A stretch of DNA of 43,182 bases from Albugo candida (lineage: Eukaryota; Oomycota; Peronosporomycetes; Albuginales; Albuginaceae), in NCBI GenBank assembly GCA_905220665.1, contig CAJNAR010000060.1, forward strand, positions 1 through 43,182. The letters are read 5' to 3'. Below the pieces are notes generated by a model, which saw only the letters and a list, made by a program, of their open reading frames with translations, did no database searches and was not told where the DNA came from. Shown here in pieces: positions 33,901 to 42,201 of the stretch (its first letter is position 1; every line of letters starts with the position of its first letter). The position numbers and the translations under genes are program-made.

Positions 33901-34215
33901 GTCAAAGAGAACAAGCTGCAGCAAAGTAATGCGGCACTAAAAGAAGAAATTGAGCAGTTGCGACAGCAGCTCCGAGACAAATCGGCGGACTTGCATGACG
34001 CACACAATCAAGATGCGCAATTGAGACAACGACTGGAAGATGAGATTGTAGAATTACAAGACGAAAATGAGCGTCTGAGAAAAGAATTGGATGCTTTTGA
34101 TGAAGAATTCTTCGAAGAAATTGAGGATCTCAAGTTCAAGTACGCACAAACAATGCGAGAGAAGCAAAACCTGGAGCAGCAGATCAACCGAAAACAAGAC
34201 AACAAGTATTTGTAG
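27919..34215 (+). CDS. CEP290-like ciliary transition-zone protein
   Basis: One uninterrupted frame of 2098 codons from the ATG at 27919; upstream in-frame codons to 27859 include no ATG, and another ATG lies at 28006. The product is coiled coil almost throughout, rich in Glu, Lys, Gln and Leu, with a less helical Ser/Thr/Asp-rich stretch at residues ~590-690. Blocks resembling animal CEP290: DQQSILYKHF (about 755), a TIASLKSLVEEKNGLIQKYQ segment (about 1380), and near the C-terminus FFEEIEDLKFKY at residues 2064-2075, the most diagnostic match. CEP290 forms the Y-links between axoneme and membrane at the base of cilia. Vertebrate CEP290 is ~2480 residues, so this is shorter, mainly at the N-terminus; a separate upstream exon is possible. 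No stops or frameshifts, unlike all neighbouring frames. Other long coiled-coil proteins are the alternative; the C-terminal motif argues for CEP290. Confidence 0.85.
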   Translation: MLRDTECDFSADPIHCDFYPIKQKINKKCMGGSDGRQQTSTDEKCKRSVCVSARQELQLLRGDLDELTTENEQIVEQLAQMQAENQQCKLEVKLRDKEIDSLKTTLDDKTAVLARIKAQSDPKDIIHQQNWHQDLKSTSDDHVPALGKMEPADSTPNTRSILAIRTTKYDGFYDTLKENEQLRIEVSELQSAVQQISKLALAYEEIIESTQCQERIYENTIESQQKAFIQAQNRIQILEEKIADKSQQGTLLEYTLKGDVKTEHRQLEPQYSNLKADNAANQKCKAHISLQKEGHSLCTLENELETLQTLRCQDENVIQNLQSEDLRAVLEHSSLDNARLQKSRKSKDNIIPEETVLDHKNELQKSKNIIQELKTMLQAMENRQIELENDKRVLEEWNRRYELEAGIHDIMLHYRRIEKELDTQKRQNQNLRDKVGDQKDTIVNVGIVCQRNKPQGMTLESSEQELEALYLQEKIVESRKLLVTEDRAEEMEPENADLHSKLLNKKMEQCTQTLNGSTMLLEARVCGTCQTSETEQRDAELNGERFGIEERANCKALNEISIKQMVKIASNVTASILSTALTNVKTLKASADDILVTKEDQDIEEKSVIAAKKASNSAQKSDDIDPSESTKQNATCLTAEIIAGSVKFALEGQMAQWIKTSQMARDSLSHSNSSNGERELKKDLHFALKGEMLSHKRVLEELSVCLDDLSVAQSANTSLQSSLREHERALRAAMDQQSILYKHFVTLQHEKITRQDNFERTNEEAKNKLRDLTLKCEQYEAFIQQVNSDGACTSPTSLEDYVNQARNDDSFFRRMADMTQRMAISELNQARLKRKYHFIVGQLHSRSQVNRDMELDYIEMKKTFKLRILYLESWKEGAEDRMKRMLQTLEQSVLKAPAMELAARHSSLLEKFSLLVEHSNELRLRLLEVASLPAKVSTLEFENTQLRYQQSNCSLDKAAGIEERITQLESLLRNATEQKDSAEHKVATLLAMDTKEHSRNIKRLEKLQQENLILMDRINEVEELYEALHRKCVKYKETATIAAAQAQILIHRQNRIQNGSRDLENRLCEWVATSDEHQVIGLLQRQNMQITSTYQQFAAKYECTLEENERNRAKLQHMELVLEQKAHEFEERRDGMQKEISVLQTAVLETKERDDIAQIARWEVFRKRLDVLEEELRSEQLKRQKLEREIEMDNIKRIRTDPLQSSIDQECTPPNHCLEAKVKTLESRERVLMAQLENIDVSRIDAIQREGRGLKREMAQVKQLNEELIQRLETSQERMTQLQRDLETSERERRRLSNEKENFEKQRKAPATDACEEQHTMEENAIGETHGFQKGLAESSHLQRKVGYYESDQAQLQKAAQTTIASLKSLVEEKNGLIQKYQEKMSKVREEMAQEKIMDCQENQRLNGKLYKDKKDMIEKLREAMEMISQLEQNPKSQRALQAAIERHQNALKQWKRAEMQVSVLRQQLEECEMKKDLIQNEKENAEKQAEEVLEELSVVCNELKVRDQREKDAAMELKNAKRDGADKDAKLKRLRDAITQLKEEFLKAEERHAIAISKAQTGTKNAESELKHQQKAKFMRQNEQLRQRVQHLEAQIREKESTQKKSDSQIQSSRSADRDKAALQKEIARLSNLVKDKSLGESKIVQDLEMQVSVLKAQNLALKQASEGVTRNREEERKVNKRLTMALARLQTKNAEVLQTERRIGELEEELAEWRQKFETVSNAMENKESQIQRMTSHEGDHEQYLERHSQFLTEKLLLERKDWEERYTTQTKQHQEHISRLHQRLTQCSEAYTEKGAGDTMRDKIHEASQGKGIWTRQEAEYIILVEFEDELKELRHNVYEKEQETMHKDTKLLEYELEIESLHVEVSRLKQRNTATQPQNRVNSSEISGSLTTSHKHIPLRTQERLEFENIIENMRRLIAKLRAENEKLEKEAQKGRQVGKLQRKSRILESKIEQLTQEKQSTQIRLEGLMNENEELVRKANHFESQRRREVKENKLQQSNAALKEEIEQLRQQLRDKSADLHDAHNQDAQLRQRLEDEIVELQDENERLRKELDAFDEEFFEEIEDLKFKYAQTMREKQNLEQQINRKQDNKYL

Positions 34216-35477
34216 AGTCATATTTATCGGAAGCAAGGCGTCTGCCGTCTTTGTTGAGGTACTTACTGCCGCAATGCATGATCAAAGTGTCCCGTTAATA
34301 GGCGCATTTTAAGCAGAATCTGAGACAACCTCCTTCATGCTTCTTTGCACAGCCTCGCACATATAGTACGACGATCAATCAAGTTTAGAACTCCTGATTC
34401 AAACTACATATCATCATGTTCTCCTTTCCGTATGTTTCGGTTTGTAGCAAGCGATTCAGTTCGAGCGCTCTTGCATCATAAATGCTTAATATGAAGTCAT
34501 CCCATCAAAATTCCCCCTTATTACTGACAATGTCATTCTCGCCCATGAAGCCATACATACATCTGACAATTTCCACTATTGAAGAAGAAAGAAGATTTAT
34601 TTCGGGCAATGTTACGGTATTACAATACAATAAAAAAATAATTTTGTTTAGTGCCGCAAGTCTCAAGTACAGCAAAATGCCGATAGAACCGAATCAAGAC
34701 TCTTGCTACAAAAAACCGTTCCTCAAGCTTCAATGTTCCAAAGTCAAGTGCACTCTGAACGGAAGTACATGGCGGACGTCTACCCTGAAGATTACGTATG
34801 CATCAGCACATGTAGGTAGTATTGTAAGGACTAAATATCTATATAGGTGTGTATGCTTGTACAGGAAGACTTGAGAATATGTTACTTCAGTTAAACCTAC
34901 GCATGTCACTTTTTACCTCGTATTTGAAACGGAAATAAAATGAATGCTACCGAGTGAACTAGTAGCTGGCATCAGATCGTCATATTTGTCGACACATATT
35001 CTTAAGAATACCTGCATCGCTCGTATTGAGATTCGAAGGACCCCTATATCGAGTGCATATCGTTTTGACATAGTATAAGTTAAAAGTTGGATAACCCACC
35101 AATTGGATACATACATCAGTAGTCAGGAACGAAATGTTAGGCAATCGAAGACGGTGCACATGCTTCGAAAAATTTGATCAAGACTCTATCATATTCGACC
35201 TAAAAAATCCTTTGATCTCAGCTCTTGCGGGGCAGGACGCCAACGTGTCTTCCAACAATATTGTCCGGAGATGTTCAGTCGGTAAAGCTTAACCTCACGA
35301 CCTACTCGGATCTGTGCTACTTTGCACACATCGCTCAATATTGCTATAAATGGAAATCACTAACCTAAATCGTGAGCTAATCATCACTACGCAAGAAAAA
35401 ATTCACTGAAGGTAAGAGAAAGCTTGAATGGTTGGAGGTGATATTGTGTTGTTTTTGATAAATGGTAAAAAGCGTAC
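34216..35477. other. No gene recognised; 3' flank of CEP290
   Basis: AT-rich, with short frames only (for example 34482-34874) that show no domain. The CEP290 transcript should end in the first part, but no convincing polyadenylation signal could be chosen. Confidence 0.5.
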
Positions 35478-35545
35478 GGGAACCACTAACCAGCGCAGAG
35501 TTTTCGCTAATCAGCCCCCATCCTTCTTCAATACAGCACCCCTTA

Positions 35546-35787
35546 AGGGTCCGTACCCAGTTCAGTCGGTTAAGCACTTGAGCGCACGGACCCCCTGCCG
35601 GAGGTCGTTATGTCGATCTCCGGCAGTGTGGGCAGCCGTTTGAGCCCACCCAAGCAATAATCTTGGAAAATATCTGCCTCAGACTTAAGTGATATTCACA
35701 CGGTCAGGGGCTCATGATAGGATAAGGAAGGTAGTTAAAGAACCAGATAAACAGTGTAATGAAATATTTGACAAAGTAAAAAAAAAA
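35546..35787 (+). mobile_element. tRNA-derived SINE
   Basis: The insert starts gggtccgtaccc, contains an A-box-like tract agttcagtcggttaagc (about 35559-35575) and a B-box-like cgtttgagccc (about 35637-35647), and ends in a run of 11 A. Two stable hairpins lie between and at the B box: gccggag/ctccggc and gtgggc/gcccac, as in a tRNA with a long variable arm. It is flanked by a direct repeat atacagcacccc(t)taa (35531-35546 and 35788-35802, one base of length difference), the signature of target-primed insertion. The rest of the body (35660-35770) is unrelated to tRNA. Confidence 0.75.
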
Positions 35788-35904
35788 ATACAGCACCCCT
35801 AAGTTATGAATAAGAGGTATGATTGGCTAGCGTTGAACATGCTGCCAGTCAGTTCTGATAATCTACCGAATGCTAGGACACGGAGAATTGGTTCACTGAG
35901 TTGT

Positions 35905-36166
35905 TGAGGCCAACCAATTTGAGCATAATCAGGAAACTTTGGTAGATGCTGCCGTACATCCACAAGGCCGTGCCCTCAAAATCGATCAGTGGCAACAAAT
36001 TTTAAGTTCTTTTTGGTCCGGTCTGGCGCCTGCGCGTATCATCGCACAAATGCGCAGTATCAATCTCAAGGTAACACCTCGTGATGTATACAATATTCGG
36101 AACTCGGTACGTAGGCATTTGTTACGTGGTAGAACACCGCTAGCTGCCCACCTTGATGGTCCTTAA
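35905..36166 (+). pseudogene. MULE transposase N-terminal fragment
   Basis: No ATG. The frame reads EANQFEHNQETL, then AAVHPQGRALK, then WSGLAPARIIAQMR and DVYNIRNSVRRHLLRGRTPLAAHLD, ending at 36166. These align in order with the MULE at 6367-7245 (NNHAPFSHQSTHPRGRVL, GRSGVTPSRVV, YIYNLRREERKRMLAGRSS). It represents the stretch between the FAR1 zinc region and the catalytic domain; both neighbours are lost. Confidence 0.72.
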
Positions 36167-36429
36167 TCTGCAAGTCTTTCTGCGCTGTTTCATACAAGTT
36201 TGTAATCATAACTTAGGGGTGCTGTATTCAAGTGGAGTGGGGGCTGGTTAGCGGTTTCCAAGGAGTAGTTCTACATTAAGAAGTTATTATATCCGCCAAT
36301 CTTTCTAAATCCTAAGTGCTCGCATGAATATGCTTGCGTAGGTAGAAAAGACTGCACGCATCAAAGTAACAATGCTATCGCGTCCAGTGTCCGTGTACAC
36401 ATACTTCAACGTCAATCGCTTTCCAACCA

Positions 36430-36775
36430 CTCCTCTATCGTCCGCTTTTTATGTTCTGATGTTTTAAGTGCACGTTCAGGTCATGATATGGCTTACTCAT
36501 TTTGGTGTTAGCCAAAAAATGTTCCAAATCCTCCAATCTCGGTTCATGAAGCGCCTTTGTCATCATGTCAGCTGGCATGCGAGAACCTCACAGTATTCGG
36601 TCTTGAGAATCCCTCGTTTCGCGTACGAGCCCAAAAATTTCCTCTCACGTCAACATGTTGTGCTTTTGATGAAGATTCTCCAGCAAGTTGTATATGTGCT
36701 GCCTGGTTATCGCCCGTGAGCGACATCAGCATAATACAATCTATCCCCGTATCTCCCCAGCAATTCTCAAACAAA
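36430..36775 (-). pseudogene. Copia RNase H tail fragment
   Basis: Minus-strand frames give GDNQAAHIQLAGESSSKAQHVDV (about 36640-36710), equivalent to DNQ.A..LA......R.KHIDIR of Copia RNase H, then, after a frameshift, DMMTKALHEPRLEDLEHFL (36500-36550), the end of the protein. A purine-rich cggacgatagagg stretch just after could be the polypurine tract. This element differs in sequence from the Copia at 19609. Its upstream part has been replaced by the LINE-like ORF1 fragment at 36776. Confidence 0.72.
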
Positions 36776-37456
36776 ATGCCAATTATCTATGCAACCACGA
36801 TCGAAGCCGCAGTGGATTCTTTCTCCATTATAGAGAGAGAAACCCCGCTTTTTTTGTGAGGTTTCAAGAGTATCAAACTCCCCAAAAAAATACTTTCCCC
36901 CGAGGACAGTCACCGGTTGACACTCCAACTGTTGACAGGCATCCGCCGTGGCGATCATCACCCTGATGTTTCCCCCAGGCATTTTGGACACTTGAGCGAT
37001 TGACCGGCTCTCCAGTAAACTTTCAAAGACCGGATTGCCGTGGTCTCGCATCAGAGAGGATAAAATTTTCCCATTCGGAGTACGGGTCAAGGACTGGCCC
37101 GTCACCAACACCATTGGGAAGGTTGCTTTTTGGATTTGGAAAGTTCTTGCTGCATCCAATTTCGCAGACAAAACGGATCAATCCGGATGCTCCCCATCAG
37201 CATATAGCTGCAGTATAGCCTCGATATCCGAGGCTTTCGGCTTTAGGAGCTCCACGCGAAATTTCGCTCCAGCACTTGCCTGGTCCTTACGCAAGGACTC
37301 CTGTGACTTGATAAGGTCAGCAAGAGTGGACCTTATAGTGTCGTCCACACTTGCAGTTGCCTTTTGGCCACCCTGTGACGAGGCAACGACAGTACCGCAT
37401 GTACCACCGGTACCACATTCTACACCGGTAGTACCGGTATTACCCTGTACCGTCAC
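36776..37456 (-). pseudogene. LINE ORF1-like fragment
   Basis: Minus strand. The first part (37178-37456) begins with a Gly/Thr-rich low-complexity stretch, followed by DDTIRSTLADLIKSQESLRKD and LKPKASDIEAIL. A frameshift near 37180 leads to TFPMVLVTGQSLTRT, GGNIRVMIATADACQQLE and QPVTVLGGKYFFGEFDTL (36860-36960). The last two blocks resemble, from memory of the group, the ORF1 N-terminal region of oomycete non-LTR retrotransposons. The corresponding part of the LINE at 38022-43182 lies beyond the right edge, so the two cannot be compared here. The frame changes to Copia sequence at about 36780-36850. Confidence 0.5.
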
Positions 37457-38021
37457 ATTGGGGTGGGGGTACTTTCCACGTCATCACACAGGGGTGATGA
37501 CTCATCAACAATCATGCAATCACCCAAAACAGGGTGACTCATGAGGGTTGCCACGTCACTACAAGTGGACGCTAGCACCCTGGGTTGTGTCGATATGTCG
37601 ACTTGAACTATTGTTTTCGGTTGGAAAGAAGTGAAAAAAGTAGGTTTTCGAGTTGTTTTGTGCTAAACTGGAGGGCTACTTAGTAGCCGGCAAATTGAGA
37701 AGTTGGGGGGATGTAGCACAGTTGAAGGTGTCTATATTACTAGAATTAGACTAACTGACTTCTCTAGTTGCCTAGGCTATCTTAAATAACATATATACAT
37801 ATAAAAAACGTTTCGTGAAATACCTGTGAGAGATGATAAAATGTCGTCTCGTTGATAATCTCGTATCGTAGTAGCCTCAGCACCCTTAATACGAGACTGT
37901 GTCCAGCTTGTAAATGCTGTAAAGTTGAAAAAGTTGTTAAGTTGTAAAAATGGTCCAAATGTACCGGGGTTTGCAAATTGGTGTGCGCCACACTACGGTG
38001 AGCAGAACCAGCCAACTAGGA
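37457..38021 (-). other. Junction of two retrotransposon pieces
   Basis: No coding frame. Presumably the 5' leader of the ORF1-like fragment (37457 to about 37600, with repeated ccacgtca blocks) and the 3' untranslated tail of the LINE that ends its coding at 38022. No poly(A) tract marks the LINE end; an AT-rich run near 37780-37806 is the only candidate. Confidence 0.45.
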
Positions 38022-39430
38022 CTAGGATCTGAGTTGCACTTGCCGTTCCACTCGCCTGTGCTGGACCCGTGGCAATGATCTTCGACTTCTGAAAAATCCA
38101 CCAAATGATCCTTGCGTTGCGAGTTGATCCAGTACCTTTGCAAGCTGAATGCGTTCCTCGTGGTCGTAACACTGTCTTCGAAAGTACCGAACGTGCGCAC
38201 TAAACGTGGTGTAGATCACGGAAAGTGCTGGAACTGTCGGAGTTGCTGATCGATGATCGAATAAACGACGATTCCGATCTGTCCAGACGAAGTGCAGTGT
38301 CACCGCTTGCAATGCAAGCCATAAATCTGAGATAATGTCGAAATAGTCTTTCCAATCCGACCGTACTGTTGGGACAATTGCACATGCAATATGCGTCCAA
38401 CGTGGTCGAGAGGAGAAAAACTGATCCCAACTAGGGAGTAACTCCCTCCATAACTGTGCCGTGTGGTCGCACTCGAGAAAGAGATGTTGATCGGATTCCA
38501 CTGCCCCACACGAAGTCTGCGTGCACAATATAATGTCGGGCTGAATATCCTTTAAGAAGCAGAAACGAGATCGAACTGGCAACATCCGAAAGGCGAGACG
38601 AAACTGTAAATCCTCGAAAATTGGTAATACACGTTTTCGAAGATGCCGTGATGTAGCCATAAAAGTTTGGATTCGTTCTGAATCCAGTGCGTCCGATCTC
38701 TCCCGTGTTGACCAATGTGTCGACATCGGATGACTCTTGGTTGGTTCGGGAGGTTTCCAGACGATTCGTGAGAGTTGTGAGCGTGGAATGGATGGAAAAT
38801 AATGTTTCCTTTCCTTGCTTTTTACTCCCACATAAAATGATCTGCCACTTGTGGTTGGTATAATCCAAGTGATGAGACCAATCGTCAAGTGGATACGCTG
38901 GAGAATCTGAGTGACTTCATTGTAAAGTCGACTCAGCAACTTTTCTTCAGACATATCCGACGTGTTCAGCTCTTCGTCGTTGTAATAGTTGGCGACGAAA
39001 TCTTCCTTCGTTGGCCATGTGTCGCTTTCACGAAAAAAGTCTTGCAAACTTCGAACGTCGAAAAGTGTAGCAAATGTTTTTCGAAATGTTCGATGTGGTT
39101 CATCCACCATGCCAAGATTGTACCAAACGTTCTGTGTACTCGGACGACGAGTAGCAGCTTCGTAATGTAATTTTTGGTCGCAGTGAAACCACATCGGCTG
39201 TTCCATGTAGTACTGACGGCGTTGTGAAACATTTAAATCTGATATTGAAATGCTCCAATCCATCTGATGCCACATTCTGAATGCTTTTTTCCACCATGAT
39301 GATATGCTCTCCCATTGAACCATTTTTCCATGTCGATTTGGTGCGATGGTGAATATATCCATCGGCTTGTGTGGTCCAAAGGGAGGTTGAATAAGTTGTA
39401 ATAATTCCGTCGAAGCTGTTGTCCAATTCG
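38022..39430 (-). pseudogene. LINE ORF2 C-terminus with zf-RVT domain
   Basis: Reads QPPFGPHKPMDIF, then SSWWKKAFRMW, a long helical linker, and finally the zf-RVT region FRMLPVRSRFCFL, CTQTSCGAVESDQHLFLEC and LWRELLPSW (38430-38600), with the Cys...Cys...His...Cys zinc ligands in place. It ends at a stop at 38022. It is in a different frame from the reverse transcriptase upstream. Confidence 0.85.
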
Positions 39431-40830
39431 CAGGAATAATTGTTGACGCATCGGATGCGAATGCTGAAGGAATTGAATACGTTGTAGCTTTAGTCGTCCC
39501 ACCAAAAAAGGAACTTGTAGTCCACCATCTTGTCGGCGAAGATATAAAAACTCTTTGCTGATTAGGTGAACATGTTTTGAATCTTTTTTGTGTTTCCGAC
39601 CAAGCACAAATCGATTTAACATCGATTGCCACTGTCGAATTGTCGCTGCTGGTATGTCTACGTGCATCGTGTAATGCCACAAACGTGATAAAATCATCGT
39701 CTGCGCAACCAGTAGTCGACCACGAACAGTTCGTGCTCGTCGAAACCATGCACCAAACCCATCGTAAAAACGCTTGTCGAGAGTTGAAATAACCATCGAA
39801 TGAGTCGGTGTCTGGCCGAACGGAATACCCAAATACTTGACCGAATCCTCCGGACCCATTATGGTCAAATTGGGAATACGTGGACACGGCATGGTCCGAT
39901 TCAACGAGAGCAAAGATGATTTACTCAAGTTGATTTTCGCACCCGATCCATCGCAATAGACTTGGACGAGTTCGAGTTGCGTCAAAACACCATTTGGTGT
40001 CTCTGAAAGCAATGTCGAATCGTCCGCAAAAAATAATCCAGTTGCGACAGTCGTGCCATTAATCCAAATGCCATGTTCTTCATGTTGTCGAAGTAAATTT
40101 CCCAAAGGTTCGATCGTCATCAGAAAAAGTAATGCTGAGAGAGGATCACCTTGTTTCACTCCACGTTGTGGTGTAATGGACGGTGTGATATTTCCATTAA
40201 TCATCAACTGCGCTTTTGTGTTATTGTACAAAAGACGAACCCAGTCGATGAAACTTTTTCCAACACCCATTTTTTCCAAACCGCGAAACATGTACGTCCA
40301 ATTGACTCGATCATAAGCTTTCTCAAAGTCGAGAAAGGTCGCATAAGCTTCCTCCCCACGATGAGTGACCAAGTCTTGGATGTCGGTGAGATGTCGAATA
40401 TAGTGATGCATTGACCTTCCTCGCACAAATGCTTTTGATCTTGATGGATCAATTTTGGCAAAAAACGTTGCAATCGATACGCCAACAATTTTGAAAGTAC
40501 TTTCACATCGACGCAAAGCAGTGCGATCGGTCGATAGTTGCCAGGATCACCTCGTGATCCTTTTTTGTATAAAAGTGTGATTGCTGAGTGACGTTGTGAT
40601 CGCAGTAAAATTCCTCTTTCTAGCTGAAATTCGAACACGATCTTCAAACACTCGCCAAACGTTTCCGGATCAAGCTGATAAAATGCAGCTGGTAGTCCAT
40701 CCATGCCTGGAGAAGAACTACTCCGCATGTGCTTGATCGCTTCCGCCATCTCGGTCGTACTTAACCGAGTTGAGAGACGTTCTTGCTCTGCTGAGGCAAG
40801 TGAAACTTGAATCGAATCGAGTAACTTTTT
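39233..40830 (-). pseudogene. LINE reverse transcriptase
   Basis: Reverse transcriptase motifs in order: SSSPGMDGLPAAFY and ITLLYKKGSRGDPGNYRPI (40550-40720), a one-base frameshift near 40432 within HQDQK/AFVRGRS, ATFLDFEKAYDRV (first Asp, about 40330), TPQRGVKQGDPLSALLF (about 40150), GLFFADDSTLL (catalytic Asp pair; FADD in place of YADD, about 40020), INLSKSSLLSL and VKYLGIPFG (about 39830). The frame continues to a stop at 39233, but coherent homology passes into the zf-RVT frame at about 39420. All catalytic Asp residues are retained, so decay is fairly recent. Confidence 0.9.
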
Positions 40831-42200
40831 TTGCTTCTGTCACTTGGAACATTTGAGTCGGTCTCAGAGCTATAAACAGAGCCCATGACACCACCCCAAT
40901 GATCTCTGAATTCGTCAATAATCTCCCTCGGGTTCGATGTCACGGTACCACATTTTTTTGTAACATTTTCGATCGGCACGCGACGACAAGAACTATCCGG
41001 AGGGCGAAAAAAATGCTTTGAAGAGTTCTCCATATGCTTCACGTGATGGTCGAAGCTTTCATCTTGGTTGTATTTCGCGTTGTTTTCGACTGAAAGTCGA
41101 AATTGTTCGAGACTCGATTCGTAAAAGTACCGTGACTCATTGGTGTCGTGGATGCGATATCGAGCTGCTGCGACTTCCAAAAACACGCTGGCTAGACTCA
41201 ACATCACGTCGGCTATCTTGTGCAACCTTTTTTTCAATGGTTTGAAGCTGTTTCTTGATTTTCGTCTTCCAACATTCCCACATTTTACCGGGATTCGAAG
41301 TTGTCCGTAACTGTTCGAGCACCAAATTCGCTTCCAATTTGATTGCTTCGACAACTTTAGGATATTCAAATAGTCGTAATGAACATTTCCAATATCCTCA
41401 ACCCGGAGATTGAGTTGGATTTGCAAAATTACTTTTTGTGCCAGATGATCTCCCGCATGTCGTGGACGAAAATACTCATAGGTTTTGTATACCATATTGA
41501 ATAGCTCTTCCGACATGCAGATATAATCTAATCGATTCTTGCGCGGTAATGGTCCTGTAAATACTTTTTCAGTCGGATGTTGGATTCGCCAAGCGTCTAC
41601 CACACCCAACTGTGAAAGCCATTCCAAACACGCTAATCGACTTGGTTCGTGTCGAATTGTTCCACTCGAAGCATCGATAGCTGAATCGAGTGGCGTGTTG
41701 AAATCACCAAATACGATATGTGTTGCGGTCGATTCGAAAGTGTTGGAAAGCAATAAATCATAAAAACCCACTCGTTCCTCGGCCGTGACCGGTGCATATA
41801 CATTGTGAATATACACCGGTGCATCGTGAATGAGAAGACGCAAAACCAAATAACGATTTCGAATGCTTCGTTCGGTAAGTTCTTCAGCTGTTGAGTAACC
41901 GGGAAAGTCCGAACGAAGAATTGTAATGACGCCGCCACTGCGGTTTTGAGTCGGATGTAGAAATGCACTGTTGTGATCATTGACAAACATTTTGTGCTGC
42001 ATTTTTGAGGATAATAAAAACTGAAATGAGTCCAGTTGGTTGTGATCGTGAAACTTGGTTTCTTGAACACAACAAATGGAGTGTTGTGATAGGATGTGGT
42101 CGATAAAAAGATGACCATTTTTATGGATTCCATTAACATTCACCGTGAGTGCTGAGATATTGTTCCACGTTGAAATAATCGAGGAGCCCTTAGCATTCAC
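40761..42200 (-). pseudogene. LINE endonuclease domain and linker
   Basis: The frame opens two bases after the ORF1 stop, with GTG rather than ATG, so its translation start is unclear; LINE ORF2 is often reached by reinitiation. Motifs: ALTVNVNGI, CVQETKF (Glu), VYIHNVYAP, IVFGDFNTPLD (Asp and Asn), RLDYICMS, and AGDHLAQ, where Ser of the usual SDH is Gly. The part from 41360 to 41220 is out of frame here but coherent in another frame (KMWECWKTKIKKQLQ). ORF reading past about 40825 is out of frame with the reverse transcriptase. Confidence 0.87.
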
Positions 42201-42201
42201 G

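Larger units (their letters stand above)
35478..36259 (+). mobile_element. Small MULE derivative with TIRs
   Basis: Left end gggaaccactaacc; right end as reverse complement ggaaaccgctaaccagccccc. Both arms share ctaatcagcccccat/ctaaccagcccccac and then caatacagcacccct/aatacagcacccct. The left arm holds an extra block, cagcgcagagttttcg. Flanks aaagcgtac and aaggagtag match at 6 of 9, too weak for a secure target duplication. Inside are a transposase fragment (35905-36166) and a SINE (35546-35787). Without the SINE the element would be ~525 bp. Confidence 0.78.

Noticed and set aside
33265..34236. Several 60-90 codon minus-strand frames opposite the CEP290 gene
   Set aside because: Shadow frames produced by the Glu/Lys/Gln-rich codon content of the real gene.
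37380..37450. Repeated accggta blocks resembling a regulatory repeat
   Set aside because: They encode the Gly/Thr-rich start of the ORF1-like fragment and look like simple low-complexity coding sequence.
38889..41763. Plus-strand open frames opposite the LINE
   Set aside because: They mirror the LINE coding strand and contain no domain of their own.
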